From Chloranthus sessilifolius (lineage: Eukaryota > Streptophyta > Magnoliopsida > Chloranthales > Chloranthaceae): 64,000 nt of DNA. The DNA is taken from positions 103,107,097 through 103,171,096 of the forward strand of contig CM037590.1 of NCBI GenBank assembly GCA_021018995.1, in the 5' to 3' direction. Position numbers and translations under genes: made by a program. Shown in pieces: positions 35,411-47,484 of this stretch. Numbering within the stretch: position 1 is the stretch's first letter; each line of letters opens with the position of its first letter. Under the pieces are notes generated by a model, which was given only the letters and a program-made list of their open reading frames with translations, had not been told where the DNA came from and did no database searches.

Positions 35411-36988
35411 TGTGCAACCGTGGGATCCGTGATGGTCCCGTAGCGACGATGCGCTCTCTAACGAAAAATATAGAGTCACCACCTGGAGCTTTCGGTGTCC
35501 CGGGATACCTAGTTCATTTTTATGAGCACCGAAGTGCTAAAAATATGACTCTGAATCCGGTCCACACCAAAGGCTCTTGGGTAGGGGCTTCGGTTATCGA
35601 TCGGGAAGGTGTTAGACACCCGATCAACCCGCTTAATGCGGTCTCTACTAATGGCCAAAAATAAAATAGAATAAAAGAAAAGGAAATGGTTCTCTCTTGC
35701 CCAAATGGGCCTCCAAAGCTATTTGTGCCCCTCCGTTCCTACCGAAAATTCGACGGCGTCACGGCACAAATGAGAGGATGGAAGGAGCTAGAAAGAGATA
35801 GGAGAAGAAAGGGGAGAGCCGGAGCCCTCGGGCCCTTGTAGCACCGTAGAGGAGCCTTGCTTGGCTTGCTTTTGATGAGCTTTTGAAGGCTTGAATGGTA
35901 GAGAAATGGGTTCTAACCACTAAGGTTTGAAGCTAAGGGAAGGAGAAGGGAGGCTAGGAGATCACACACACCTAGGCTATGGGTTTTTGATGTAAGAACA
36001 AGCTTGGAAGGGGTTTTAGAATTCTGGAATTTTAGGTGAAAATAGTGCACCAAAGGGAGGAAGAACTTCTCACTTTTAAGCTCTTTCTCTCTTAAGCAAA
36101 ATTCTCAACCCTTAAACCAAGGGGTGGGGGGCTCTATTTATAGGAAATGGGTGGGTTAGGGGGCCACTTAGATGCTAATTGGGTTTATCAATTAGGTAAT
36201 CTTGCATCTAAGGATTCCTAGGGTTTTTGGGGCCTTGAAAGGTGTGGGAAGGTCCTCCAATGGTGGATGATGGGGTGAGGCCTTAAGCCACTTAAGGGGT
36301 TGCCAATAGGTGACGAATGGGTGCAACAGGACTATCAAAACACACCCCAAAGGTTGAGGTGGTCAACAAGTCAAACCCCCAGTATGAATTTCGAGGCAAA
36401 ATTGAACAGTTACATTAGTTGCGCCAGGCAAATGTACAGTAAAACAGTGCTGCACAGTTCCCTGGAAGTTAGCCTCGCGAGGGGCTGGGGGACCCACTTA
36501 TGCCTGGTGCAACTATTAGTTGCGCCAGGCCATTTCTGAGGGAAAAATACCTGGCACAACTATTAGTTGCGCCAGGCAAATCCAGGGGGAAAATGGCCTG
36601 GTGCAACTATTAGTTGCGCCAGGCAAAAATCCTGAAATTCTGCCCGATTTTCAAATGGCTATAACGTTTGATGTACAACTCCGATTGGGGTGATTCTTGG
36701 CTCGTTGGAAAGCTGGAGAAGTTCTCTTTCCAATGGTATATGATTTAATATTAATAAAAGATCTCAGCTAGTCCTGGTGCACCACTCTTCATCCATTGCC
36801 TGAGAAGGTTAGGTTTAAGGTTCAGGATGGGTTATAAGGGTTGGGATTGGTTTCTAAAGGTTTGGGATAGGTTCCTAAGGGATATAGGGTGATTCCTAAG
36901 GGTTCCATTCATACCATCAAAAGCTCAGAATTGTACCTCTCTCGAAAGGTGTTTCGATCGGGCCTTAGGCCAAATTTGTGTGTCTACA
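35411..36988 (-). repeat. 3' LTR of the TAT element
   Basis: The LTR reads TGTAGACAC...GGTTGCACA on the minus strand. Its TATA box is at 36134-36143. Three full palindromes start at 36505, 36552 and 36599, and a half copy lies near 36411. Confidence 0.92.
36404..36621. repeat. Palindrome cluster in the 3' LTR (47-bp spacing)
   Basis: Copies of the TGGCGCAACTA / TAGTTGCGCCA palindrome start at 36505, 36552 and 36599, exactly 47 bp apart, with a degenerate copy about 101 bp before. The set lies just inside the U3 side of the LTR (minus-strand sense). Confidence 0.9.
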
Positions 36989-37003
36989 GATGCCCCTCTT
37001 TGG
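36989..37003 (-). promoter_or_regulatory. Polypurine tract of the TAT element
   Basis: The minus strand reads CCAAAGAGGGGCATC directly before the LTR start TGTAGACAC. Confidence 0.75.
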
Positions 37004-40000
37004 TATCCGATCACTAGTGATCGTATGCCAAAGAAAAGAGACATCCGAAGAGGCATTCAACAACAAACTTCAAACATCAGGTGAGTAACATGGTGAGAAA
37101 ACGAAAGCCCTGGAGTGCCAGGCTAATCATTCGTTTCTCGAGGTAATCGGTTCCCAAGCACTTAGCGACATTACTGGGCATAATCGAGGTGGAATGAGTT
37201 GCGAACTCCCTATAGTCAGGAAAGATGTTCACTTCTCGGGATGATTTTGAAGGTATCGATGTTCGAGATTCATTCTAAATGCAACAACTTCGTAAGTAAG
37301 AGGGGTGATCGACCCACATTCAAAGATAGGTGCGAAGTAAACATACGCAAGGCTCCACAATTTGTGTCCAATCCTTCAAGGCATTTGATGACCTTATTGG
37401 ATTATTCGCGGGTGCCCCTGTGAAAAGCAGGGTTTGAGGTCTTTGGGTGAACCCATCGATCCTGAAGTTTATTTAGCATGACCACCTGAGCGAAGTGAAT
37501 AGATGTCACAACGCTTTTTAGGAGTGCGTGCCATTTTTCAAAACTTGCCCCAGATCCACATGACCCAGAGTATTCAGTTTCGACTTCCTTGAACAGATCC
37601 AGCCAAACATTAGGCACCTCCCAAAAGGGGGCATCCAATCCTGGCCTCTGTTGATAATGATCATAATCATCAATTAACTATGCATAATCATGCACCCATT
37701 AAGGGCAATAAGCAACAACAAAGGCGATGGAAGCCCCGACCCGGACCTACCCGGGTACAATTTACGGGGACAAACGACCATCATACGGATACCCAAATGC
37801 ATAACGTACACTTTATAGGGATACCGCTGCCCATACAAGTTTTAAGCCTACAGAAAATAAAAGGGAAATGAACTCTTCTGAATGCATGGTTGCACATAGT
37901 TTGATTGACACATAATCTCATTCCCAACAGATTGGTCTCAACCAACGATTGACCTTTTTCAACTGAGAATCTGAAGCCTAAGACAACTCAAGTTCACACA
38001 AATCTAAAACAGAGCGCTCATTGCTCAAAAGATTTAGCAGTGGAGTTGACCCAATCGAAACATTGACTGTTTGACCGGGACTGACACCGTTGCTCCTACT
38101 TTGAAGTAGGATCCATGGATCCAAGGCGAACCTTTGACCTAGGACCGATAAAACATTGATATTTTACCGCATCGAAACACGCATGTGCGTCCTGTGGGGA
38201 ATCCATTTTTTTTTGGTTTTCTATCATTTATGATGATTTTTTTTTTTCTGATTGTTATTTTGTATGATTTTAGGGATTTTTTGAAGTTTATAATTTTATG
38301 TGAATTTTTTGGAATTAAAAAGCTATTATTTTATGTGAATTTTTTTGAAATTTAAAAGCTATCATTTTATGTGAATTTTTTTTGAATTTTTTTTTTTTTA
38401 AAAGCTATCATTTTATGTGAATTTTTTTGAAGTTTTATATATATGTATATATTTTTGGATTTTATGGAACTTTGAAGTTTATTGTGTTACCCTTTTTTTT
38501 TGTGAAGTCTTCTGTGAATGCTTCTGGCTTCTCTGCTGGGGATTTTTGTAGGACCGAGGTACTTGCTGACCCTGGTCCATTTTATTTTAGCACGGCTTCC
38601 ACGGCAAGTCGAAGGATAATCGAAATGCCATCCTGGGGGCGCGTGCATCAGACGGGAGCAGCGGAATGAACCATCCAAAGGGAACGGGGGACCCATTCTT
38701 CTCATCTGGCCCAAACCCGGCCCAAGACTTGGCCTAAGTGTCTGGCGCAACTAATAGTTGCGCCAGGCCACTAGAGGCCTCAAAATAGCCTGGCGCAACT
38801 ATTAGTTGCGCTAGGTTTAGCTGGGGTTTTAAAAGACAGCCCGAACACGGGCTGTGGGGTCTTTTATTCGAATTTTTTCTTCCCTCTTCTTTCTTGTAAC
38901 CGAAAACTGCCCTCCCCCTACCTAGGGTTCCTTTACATTGTCTCTTCACGTGCCCATTGCCTTTGTTTTATTCGTGGATTGATCGCGGGTGCGCGCTTAG
39001 ATCAAAGACCCCTTCTTCTTCATAGGGTAACCATTTAAACTCATTTTTCCTGATTTTTCTTGCTCCTTTATGCGAATGTGATCATGATCTTGTATTTCCT
39101 TGATGATAAATGATTTTTATTTTTATTATGAGCATGTTTAGTGATGATGAGTTGAGAATTTTTCATGAATAATGCCCCCATTTTTGGTGTTTTATGGTTT
39201 TTTTTTTGTGCCTAACATATATATATATATATTTTGTGTTTTTTTTTCTTTTTTTTGTTTGTTTGTGTATATATAAGGGATTTCATTTTTGTTGTTTTTT
39301 TTTTGTTTGTTTTTTTTTGTATATAAAGCAATGATGATGATTTTTTTTTTTCTCTCTTCTTTTTTTTTTTTTATACATTTTTGAATCCTAATTTAAAAAG
39401 ATTTTTTTTGGTTTTACTTTCTCTCTTTTTTTTTGCATTTTAATTAAGGTAGAGGATTTTTTTTTGTTTCTATTTTAAAGTAAGGGATTTGTTTTGTGAA
39501 AGATTTTTTTTGGCTCTTTATTCAAGGTAAAGAAGAGGTTTTTTTTTCTATTTAGGATAAGGGATTTTTTTGAAAGATTTTTTTTTGGGCCTCTTTATTC
39601 AAGGTAGAGAAGAGAGATTTTTTTGTTTCTTTTTCCTATTTAGGATAAGGGATTTTTTTTGTTTTTATTGAAAGTAAGGGATCTTTTTTTGCCTTTTTAT
39701 TCCTGAAAGTTAAGGAGAAATGGTTTTGGGTGTCTTCTTTTTTTTATTTTATTAAGGAAGAGGATTTTATTCCTGATTTTTCTTGTTATTTTTCTACGGG
39801 ACATATTTATTTTGATTTTTGATTTTATGGGAAGAGAAAGAGATGTTTTTGTTTGCTTTTGAAGATAAAAAGGAGGGGAAGGGATTTTTTTTTGCATTTT
39901 CTTATTTTAATTAAAAGGGGTATTTTTATTTACGTGTGCGTATCTTTATGTATTATTTATTATATTTTTTTTTAGAGAAAGAGGAAAAGGGGTGGGCACA

Positions 40001-40081
40001 CTCACCTTCCCTTGGCGTGTAGCACATAAATGGTTCTTTTATCACTGATATGCTTTGATGTGACTGTTTTGTTGTCCCAGC
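37004..40081. other. Noncoding region between 3' LTR and PMD gene, with T-rich tract
   Basis: No gene is recognised at 37004-38200. At 38230-38430 there are about four diverged copies of TATCATTTTATGTGAATTTT. A palindrome pair starts at 38743 and 38791 (48-bp spacing). From about 39180 to 39960 the + strand is an extreme T-rich stretch (purine/A-rich on the element's coding strand). It probably holds the promoter and 5' untranslated part of the PMD gene, but no TATA box could be chosen with confidence. Confidence 0.45.
38743..38813. repeat. Palindrome pair upstream of the PMD gene (48-bp spacing)
   Basis: Full copies start at 38743 and 38791. They lie about 1.3 kb upstream of the PMD gene start. 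Confidence 0.88.
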
Positions 40082-42519
40082 ATGTCAGGCGGCGAAAAGC
40101 ACATCCCTGAGGAAGGTCAGGGGCAGGGGCCTGAGATAGTGTATGGTCCGCGAGGGGAGCAATTTATCTGGGTGGAGCGGAGAGCAGGTCCCTGGCTCGA
40201 GATGTAGGGTGAGGCTGCCCGGGTCGGCCTCCTACATCAGCAGTACACTCACATCTCAAACTTCAGCATAGCGGGCAAGGTAAGAGATAGGTTCAATTTC
40301 TTTCTTTTGCGCAATTTTACCCTACTTTCGCAATCTGATGTGTATTTCTTTGGGTCCAGGAGCTGCCTACCATCGTATTCCGTGGGGGGTGGCTCGACTT
40401 CCACGAGTTCTATCGTTATGTCCCTCCGGTGGTGAAGATCCTGTTGGAGCAGGTGGGCTTTGGAGAGTTTCTGTCCTGCCCCCCCATGAGAGCAGATGCG
40501 GCCTATCTGAAGGCTTTGATTGAGAGGTTTCGGCCTGAGACCATGACCTTCCACATGCCCTATGTCGAGATGACGCTGACGCCTGTTGATTGGGCCATGA
40601 TTACTAGTATCCGGATCGGGGGGGTGCCGATCTCCACTCTAGCAGCACCGAGCCGTGAGGACGTTACTCGGTTGATCGGAGCCTATCCTCCTCGTGGGCA
40701 GACCCACGGCATAGAGGTCAAGATGTCCTGGTTGACCTCCCTTTTTACTGCTGATGAGATGGTGGACCTGGGTCAGCCGGACCGGGAGCTCTATATCACG
40801 CCGGAGCGTGCGATTGTTCTGGCTCGTATCACTCTCCTACTTCTGCTGGGCAAGACCCTCTTTACAAATGCCAGCGGGGGACGAGTCAGCTTGGCCCTAT
40901 TAAGCGTGATGGATCCTTGGGGCGACGTTCCTAGGTATGATTGGGGAGGGGCCGGATATGCATGGTTGATGTACAACCTAACACGGGTCACGACTGGGGA
41001 CTCGAAGTCTGCCGTAGGATTTTGGGCTGCTCTGGAGGTAATTCCTCATCCCTTTTGTTTTTGCCATTTTTGAATGAAGGGTCTTTATGTGCTACTGATC
41101 TGCTTTTTATGCCATTGCTCCCATTTCAGGTGTGGAGATATCACCACTTCCACCCTGGGCGCCCGCTCCTATTCTCGGAGGTGTTTACCTATCCCCTCCT
41201 CTGCAATTGGAACCATTCCCGGCGTCGCGACGTGGGCCTAAAGCACTTAGAGATGGGCTTGAGGTCTCAGCTTGATTTGATGGTCCCTTAGCAGGTGACG
41301 ACTTTTCGACCTTCGTTCGCTTCTAGTTTGGACATTTCTTCTCTTTTTTCTTTGCTCAGGAGTTACCTGCTTGGTGTCTCTTCCTTGGTTGCAGATCCTC
41401 CCCGACCCGTACCTGATGTCACGCTTCAGGGATCGAGCAACTGTGGGCGCCTCCCGTCTATTTAACAACCGCCGCGCCATCTTCTTTTACGGGTCATGGG
41501 CCCGGTGCTACTATCTGGGGGAGAGGGTGATACACCAGTTCCAGGGCTACTACGCCATTCCTGTAGACCCTCCGGCAGATGTTTGGAGTCCTGCTGGTAG
41601 CATCGAGGAGCTGACGATAGCTTTCTTCAACCATGGGTTCCCCATTCATGCCCTTCAAGTGCCTGGGGACTATCATTATTGGTACGAGTGTCTGCCTCAT
41701 CGATTCATCCTGCTACGCTTTGTCCTTAGCGCTAACTTTCTGGCATTTGGCGGCCCGGTTGGTCAGGTAATCAGCTTAGATTAGTTTCCCCTTACTTTTT
41801 TTGAATCGGCCCTTGTCTCAGTAGATCTTTTCTTTTATTCCCAATTTGCTCCGGGAGATGATTCAGATGGTGGAGGTGGGCCGAGTACTGCTGATGCGTC
41901 TGGCGTAGATCCCTCTGGTGCTGGTCCTTCCAGTGTAGGTCCCTCGAGTGATGGTTCCTCGGGTGCCGATCCATCGGGTACCTCTCAGGCGGATATCCCT
42001 GGCAGCGGCCCGTCCGTGATTTATGGGACCTTCCGGCGCCTGGATGATAGTTTCCTCTCAGGCCTCTGTGCTGACGTGGATCGACAGGCCCGACTTTCAG
42101 CTGAGGCGGCCAGCGTTCCCCCTCCCGAGGTGGTTCCAGGGGTAAGCCTTCTGATGTGTCAATCCCCCTCTACTTTGGTTTTCTTCTACACAAGCTGTTA
42201 GGGGTGTCTTGACAACTGATCATTATCTCACAGGACTTCAACTCGCCAATGGAATTTGCACAGTATCACCGTCACTTGGCTGAGCTCAGGGGGGTGGAGA
42301 CGGTGAGTACCTGGCTGCTTGACTCCTCTCCCTCCTTTTTTTGTTGTTGGCCCCTGTACTGATCTTGGCCTTGATTTTGCTTTGTAGCGTGCCAGGCCTA
42401 AGGAGTCGCGCTCCCTGCTGAGTAGGATCTCGCAGGCATGGTCCAGAGTGGGGGACATGAGGACCTACCAGAGCTCCTCTCGCCGTCGCAAGAAGTCCAA
42501 GGGGGCGAGCCAAGAATAG
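40082..42519 (+). CDS. Plant mobile domain (PMD) gene captured antisense in the TAT element
   Basis: The gene runs opposite to gag-pol. It has about seven exons with GT-AG introns; likely exon borders are 40082-40279, 40360-41037, 41130-41294, 41395-41766, about 41822-42141, 42234-42302 and 42388-42519. Exon 2 has the PMD core: ETMTFHMPYVEMTLTPVDWA, then I-R-I-G-G-V-P-I, and later SWLTSLFTADEM. This matches the aminotransferase-like plant mobile domain (MAIN/MAIL1 family), which has T-F-H-x-P-x-G-E-M-T-x-T-x-x-D. Exon 4 continues with W-A-R-C-Y-Y-L and Q-F-Q-G-Y-Y-A-I-P. A Gly/Ser/Asp/Pro-rich linker follows, and the last exon ends in a basic tail (SSRRRKKSKGASQE). In plants PMD proteins act in the nucleus in silencing and genome stability; several are tied to transposons. 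It may have one or two breaks and could still be expressed in part. Confidence 0.68.
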
Positions 42520-42896
42520 GCTTTAGTCTTTTTTGCTTTTAAAATTCAGTACCTTTACGGTTGGATTTGGATTTGTAGACATTTTATGGGATGGATGATG
42601 TGATGATTTTCTTTTGGATATATATCTCTGACAATGCTCTTAATGTCTTTGCTTTTGAATTCATGTCATAGTTTCCTTGCTCTTTATGTCTATCTCTCTG
42701 CAGGATGTGCTTGCCCAACGCTTCTTAGAAAGCGGTTTTTAAATGCCCCAATGTAGGATCGCTCCTGCACATAACAAAGTGATGCTTTAAACTGTTAGTG
42801 ATCGTAAAAGCAGGTGTACAAAATAAATAGCAAAAAGGGTGAAAGTCCCCCCTCAAAATAGGTTTGAGCATGGCTGTAGAGGGGGTGACCGTGGTG
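42520..42896 (+). other. Downstream region of the PMD gene
   Basis: No ORF of note. T-rich at first, so it probably holds the 3' untranslated part and poly(A) region of the PMD gene. Confidence 0.3.
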
Positions 42897-43064
42897 TGGC
42901 GTAACTAATAGTTGCACCAACAGGATTTGGGGGCCAGAAGATGCTGGCGCAACTATTAGTTGCGCCAATAGGATTTGGGGGCCAGAAGATGCTGGCACAA
43001 CTATTAGTTGCGCCAGGCTTATTTGCGGGAAACAATTCATTGGCGCAACTAATAGTTGCGCCAC
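42897..43064. repeat. Palindrome cluster between the two captured genes (48-bp spacing)
   Basis: Four copies start at 42897, 42945, 42993 and 43041, exactly 48 bp apart. The first two spacers are nearly identical (AGGATTTGGGGGCCAGAAGA) while the third differs, so spacing is kept beyond simple duplication. The cluster ends 167 bp before the start of the DUF7745-like gene. Confidence 0.92.
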
Positions 43065-43230
43065 CTCAAACTAGGCAAAGGTGGGTTTTTTATATGTCCG
43101 AGTGGGCCCAGAAATCAGCTCTTTCTGTTTGACCTGGCTCCTTTGACCGGTTCTTTTTGCTCTCATTTTTCCAAGGCGGGTCCATCACCATACACTGACT
43201 TTTATCCTCTCAAAAGATCCCTGTGCGTTC

Positions 43231-44730
43231 ATGGACCCGCTTTCTAACCCTCCCTTACGTGGAGGGCCCGGAGCCGATATATCCTCTTTGTTGGGTGGGG
43301 GGCCTAAATTCCTAATGGCTTGGTTTGGGAGCCTGAATGAGAGCAAGCTCGCCGATTTGGAACGCCTTGGGCTATCTCGCCTTCCTTCCTTCTTAAAGGT
43401 TCCTCTCCGATGGGAATTTCTTCATGCTGCTGCTTCATTTTGGGATGTGAGCTCCCACGTATTTCGTTTTGGGAAGCGGGAGCTGACCCCAACCCTTGAA
43501 GAACTGTCCAATATATCTGGCCTAAAGCTTCACCAGGTCCTTGCCAATGTCATGCCCCAACCGGGATATTCCAAATCTGTCCACCTTATTCTTGGTTTGA
43601 AGAAATCCGAGTATGAGAAAAGTCTCGTCGGGGGGCCCACAAGGTGTTCGCTGAAATCCCTCAAAGAAATTTTCGGCAATGAAAGTCTATGAAAATTTCC
43701 AATTAGGAATGCCTTTAACGTGAAAGCTCTAGCGCTCGGTCTCATCTCCAAAATCCTCTTCTACATTGGGGGAGATAGCTTCTCATTGGCAATTTGTGAT
43801 GTTTTGATGGAATTGGAGGCGGGCCGGTCCCTGATGCATTTGGTGCTGGCCGAGCTGTATCGATGCCTTGACTCCTTTGCTCTGGGTAAGGCGAAGGGTC
43901 TTCGGGGATGTCCCTTGTTGCTCCAGGTATGGCTGGGTGAGCATTTTGCTGTTCTGGGGCCCGTGCCCCACTTTTATATCTCCCGAGGTGAGGTGCTTCA
44001 ATCTTTTCTGGGTAGATGCCACCTGCTTCCACAGGGCGACGTGCCGGCTCTGAAACTTTGGTTGGTTGACGCTGAGCTGATATGGAGGCTTCCTTGGTTG
44101 GATCAGACCTTCCCAGTGATTCGCTCTAGAGACCATGAGGGCATCACCCTCCTAGGCTTGATCAGCAGTACCTTCTACATCCCATTCCGGGTACTGCGCC
44201 AGTTTGGCTGCTCTCAAGAGGTTCCTTGTGAGGCCAGGACTCCTTTATGCGATGTGAGTTTTTCTAGGGGATCATCTGGGGACATGGATCGGATTGCTGC
44301 CCTTTGGGAGATGCGTCAGTCGACGCTGATGTGCGACATTGAGCAGGGAGACTCAGTTAGGGTTTCTCCTGAGTATGAGGTCTGGCTATTGACTGAGCGA
44401 CCTGATACGGATTACCCAGACTCGTCAGAGATCATTGACATTGGGGGTCCCTTGCCAAAGAAAGAGATGGCACTCCGAGCTCGCATCGGCTTTCTGGTGG
44501 ACGAGAAGAGGGTTCTGTAAGAGCTTTTGGCGCATGAGAAGGTTAGAGCCGATACAACAGAGAGTGAGATCCTTCGTTTGAAGGGATCACTGAGCCTCGC
44601 TTTTGGAGCCGCCGACTCTTCTCGGAAGAGGTTTAAGAGCTTGCATGGATGTTGGCTGACTGAGAGGAATGTCCGAGAGGATGACCTTAATACTGAGATT
44701 AGCGCCTTGAAGCGTGAGCTGGGCCGCTGA
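43231..44730 (+). CDS. DUF7745-like gene captured antisense in the TAT element
   Basis: A single-exon gene region on the + strand starts at an ATG (MDPLSNPP). In order it shows: a W-F-G-S-L and L-P-S-F-L-K-V-P segment; W-D-V-S-S-H-V-F-R-F-G-K-R-E-L-T-P-T-L-E-E; a GLKKSEYEKSL block; N-V-K-A-L-A-L-G-L then L-A-E-L-Y-R-C-L-D and GCPLLLQVWLGEHF; a W-R-L-P-W-L block; and LLGLISSTFYIPFRVLRQFG. These match my memory of the plant DUF7745 domain, which also begins with a P-T-L-E-E-Y block and ends with a V-L-R-Q-Y-G block. The last 70 residues form a probable coiled coil. The function is unknown. It faces gag-pol tail to tail, and about one to three breaks are present. Confidence 0.62.
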
Positions 44731-46140
44731 TTCCCTCCTGCACATGAAACTTTTTATAGAGATCAAATACACAGAAAAAGGGGCATGAAAACCCCTTTAT
44801 AGATACACACATTTATACATATTTTATTATATATATATATATATATTTTTTGTTTTCGCTTTATACTTGTAAAAAGGAAAGCACGCTAGTCACTACACCG
44901 ACTATTTTTGGGATGTGGTGTGAGTGGTGCGAAAGGCAGTTTACTATATACATCTACACAGGCTTTTTGGCTTTTTGGCTGCATTTTTTGTTTTATGCAT
45001 TTTTTTTGTTGTTTTTTTTTTAGCCTTAATCATGGGTCCCATTTTGAGCATGGCCGAGCCCTTTTCATGCAGTTGGTCCTGAGTGGGTTTTCAATTTCAC
45101 CAAGGTTGGAACGTTAATCCCTTTGGATTGAGTCTAACTTTTCTCCTCGCCTCGGGTCATATGTTTGACAGTGTGGTTTCACAAAGACGATTTCGGTCTG
45201 GACCTGATCTGATTTAGCATGAGCGGCCCAATCAGATAAGAGGGTACAGGAAGAGTAACAAAAGGGTTCCTCAAACATCAATCAATCATTCTAACCCTTC
45301 TTTTTTAATCAAATTTTCTTCTTCTTTTTTTTTTCTTTTCTTTTTATCTCCCTCTTTTTACCCGTGGCGCCCTTTCAGGTTTTCACCACGTCCGTGGGTT
45401 TAGCTTTCTTACCCCAAGCGCCCTTTCGAGTTTTCACCTGGTCCGCACAAGCTCGCTGTTTTTACCCGTAATGCCCTTTCGAGTTTTCACCACGTCCATC
45501 TTGCTTTGAGCTTGTATTTTTATTTTATTTTATTTTTTCTTTTTTATTTTCTTTTCTTTTTTCAACAGCCACGACATAGACCTTGATTCCGTCATAGCCG
45601 GCTGGATGGGATTCTGGTGTTGTCTCACGACTCGGCTCATATTGACTTAACAGATATTATGACTGCTTGCGAACCTACAAAGAGGGCTTCCTTCAGGGTG
45701 TAGCTTGGCCATGGGTTAGGTTAGGATTTGAAGGTACGCTGGGTTAAAAGGATTTCCTTGATATGGATTCAGTTTTCTCAACATACTTTCTTCCTTGGGG
45801 GTTTTACTGTACATGCCCCGTGATTCTTCTAGATTTTTTTATTCTTTTTGCTTCATTTCAGGCAATCTCTATTTGAGTTTTTACTTTTTTCAATTTTTTT
45901 GGATTTTGATAGTAACTCTACTTCATCTTTTCTCTCTTTTTTGGTATATGTACACGTATATATATATATATATTTTGGGGAATGGGTTTATTGAAAGAAA
46001 GGCCCAGGCTCAAATGGGGTAGCAAAAGATATCATCATTTTTAGGGATGTTTTTGGGCTATTGTGCTTGGAATGATGGCCTCTTTCGGGTAGTTCTTAAG
46101 CAGTCACGTATCCGTTTCACCAATTCTTACCTTATCGCGA
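44731..46140. other. Convergent intergenic region between DUF7745-like gene and integrase
   Basis: No gene is seen. The region has an (AT)n run (44828-44846), T-rich stretches, and three copies of a roughly 52-bp tandem repeat around CGCCCTTTCGAGTTTTCACC (45368-45500). It is the shared 3' end of two opposing transcription units. Confidence 0.5.
45368..45500. repeat. 52-bp tandem repeat with CCCTTTCGAGTTTTCACC
   Basis: Three units start near 45369, 45420 and 45472. Each has GCCCTTTCRRGTTTTCACC and a following GTCC. Confidence 0.7.
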
Positions 46141-46144
46141 TTGA

Positions 46145-47480
46145 CTAAGAGTAGAACCGTCGGACGTATCCAGCGTTGATGGGCTCAGGAAGATGATCTC
46201 CGTCCATGGTGGCGAGGCGGATGGCGTATCCCGGCAGCACTTCTCGAATGACGTATGGTCCTTCCCAGTTCGGCTTAAACTTTCCTCTTGGATAGGCATG
46301 GAGGGATGGGAAGATCTTCTTTAACACAGTGTCTCCTACCTTTAGATCTCGACCGCGAACACGTTTATTGTAAGCGCATGCGATTCGCCCTTGGTAAACT
46401 TGAGTGTGGCATAAGGCTAGGAGTCTCTTTTCGTCCAGTAAGTTCAGCTGATCAAAGAGTGATCTCTCTCTTTCTGCTTCGGGCAAGCCTGATTCCATAA
46501 GGATTCGGAGCTGGTACTTCAACCTCCACCGGGAGGATGGCCTTGGTTCCATACACAAGGGAGAATGGTGTTGCCCCTGTAGCGGTACGGATCGACGTTC
46601 GATAGGCCCACAAAGAAAATGGCAGCATTTCGCTCCAATCTCGATAAGTGACGACCATTTTCTCAAGGATGCGGATGATTGTCTTGTTCGCGGCTTCCAC
46701 GGCTCTGTTAGTTTGAGGCCGATAAGGGGATGAGCGATGGTGCTTGATCTGATATTGCTCACAGAAGTCTCGGATGCGCTTATTCGCAAAGTTTGTGCCG
46801 TTGTCTGTGACGATATCTTTAGGTACTCCAAATCAGCACACAATATTGTTCTTGAGAAACTTCTCAACATGACTGGCAGTGATGTTGGCATATGACGCTG
46901 CTTCTACCCACTTGGTGAAGTATTCGATGGCGACGAGGATGAACCGATGTCCGTTTGATACTTTTGGATTAATCATTCCGACAACGTCAAGGCCCCAGGT
47001 AGCAAATGGCCAAGGAGTGGTCATGCAGTAAAGATCGATGGTAGGAGCGTGTATCAGACTGGAGTGTTCCTGACATTTGTAGCATTTTTGAACATGCTTG
47101 CAGCAATCCGATTCCATAGTGGTCCAAAAGTATCCTTGCCACAGAATTTTCTTAGCGAGCATATGACCGCTGACGTGGGCTCCGCATACTCCTTCATGGA
47201 TTTCTCTCATAATATTGACCGCTTCACTTTCAGTAAGGCACCTGAGTAAGATGTTATTGTATGACCGCTTGTAGAGACATTCCCTGCAAATGACATAACC
47301 TGCTGCTAAACGTTGAATGGTTCTTCGGTCAGTCTTGGATATACCCTCTGGGAAAGCTAGGTTCTCGAGGAAATTCTTGATATCTGAGAACCAAGGTGGC
47401 TCATCATCAGACTTTGTAGGTTCCTCAATCTGGAGGCAGAAAGCCGGCTCATTCCTTTGCTCGATCATTATCGGCTTCAT
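46145..47480 (-). CDS. Integrase of the TAT element
   Basis: The minus strand shows the H-H-C-C zinc-binding part (HEGVCGAHVSGHMLAKKILW, then C-C-K-H-V-Q-K-C-Y-K-C-Q) and the core opening WPFATWGLDVVGMINPK with its first catalytic Asp. The Y-R-T-S-I-R-T-A-T-G-A-T-P-F-S-L-V-Y-G block is present, as is the C-terminal W-E-G-P-Y-V-I-R-E-V and LATMDGDHLPEPINAGYVRR end typical of TAT/Ogre. It inserts the cDNA into the genome. About two breaks. Confidence 0.88.
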
Positions 47481-47484
47481 CTCA

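Noticed and set aside
38427-39960. Phe- and Lys-rich open frames in the T-rich tract
   Set aside because: Low-complexity DNA, with no codon pattern or family.
42897-43064. CRISPR-like look of the regularly spaced palindromes
   Set aside because: The host is a plant nuclear genome, the repeats lie inside a retrotransposon, two of three spacers are nearly identical, and no cas genes exist.
42795-43132. Open frames encoding A-Q-L-L-V-A-P repeats on both strands
   Set aside because: They are translations of the palindrome array. Similar frames appear at every cluster and in both directions.
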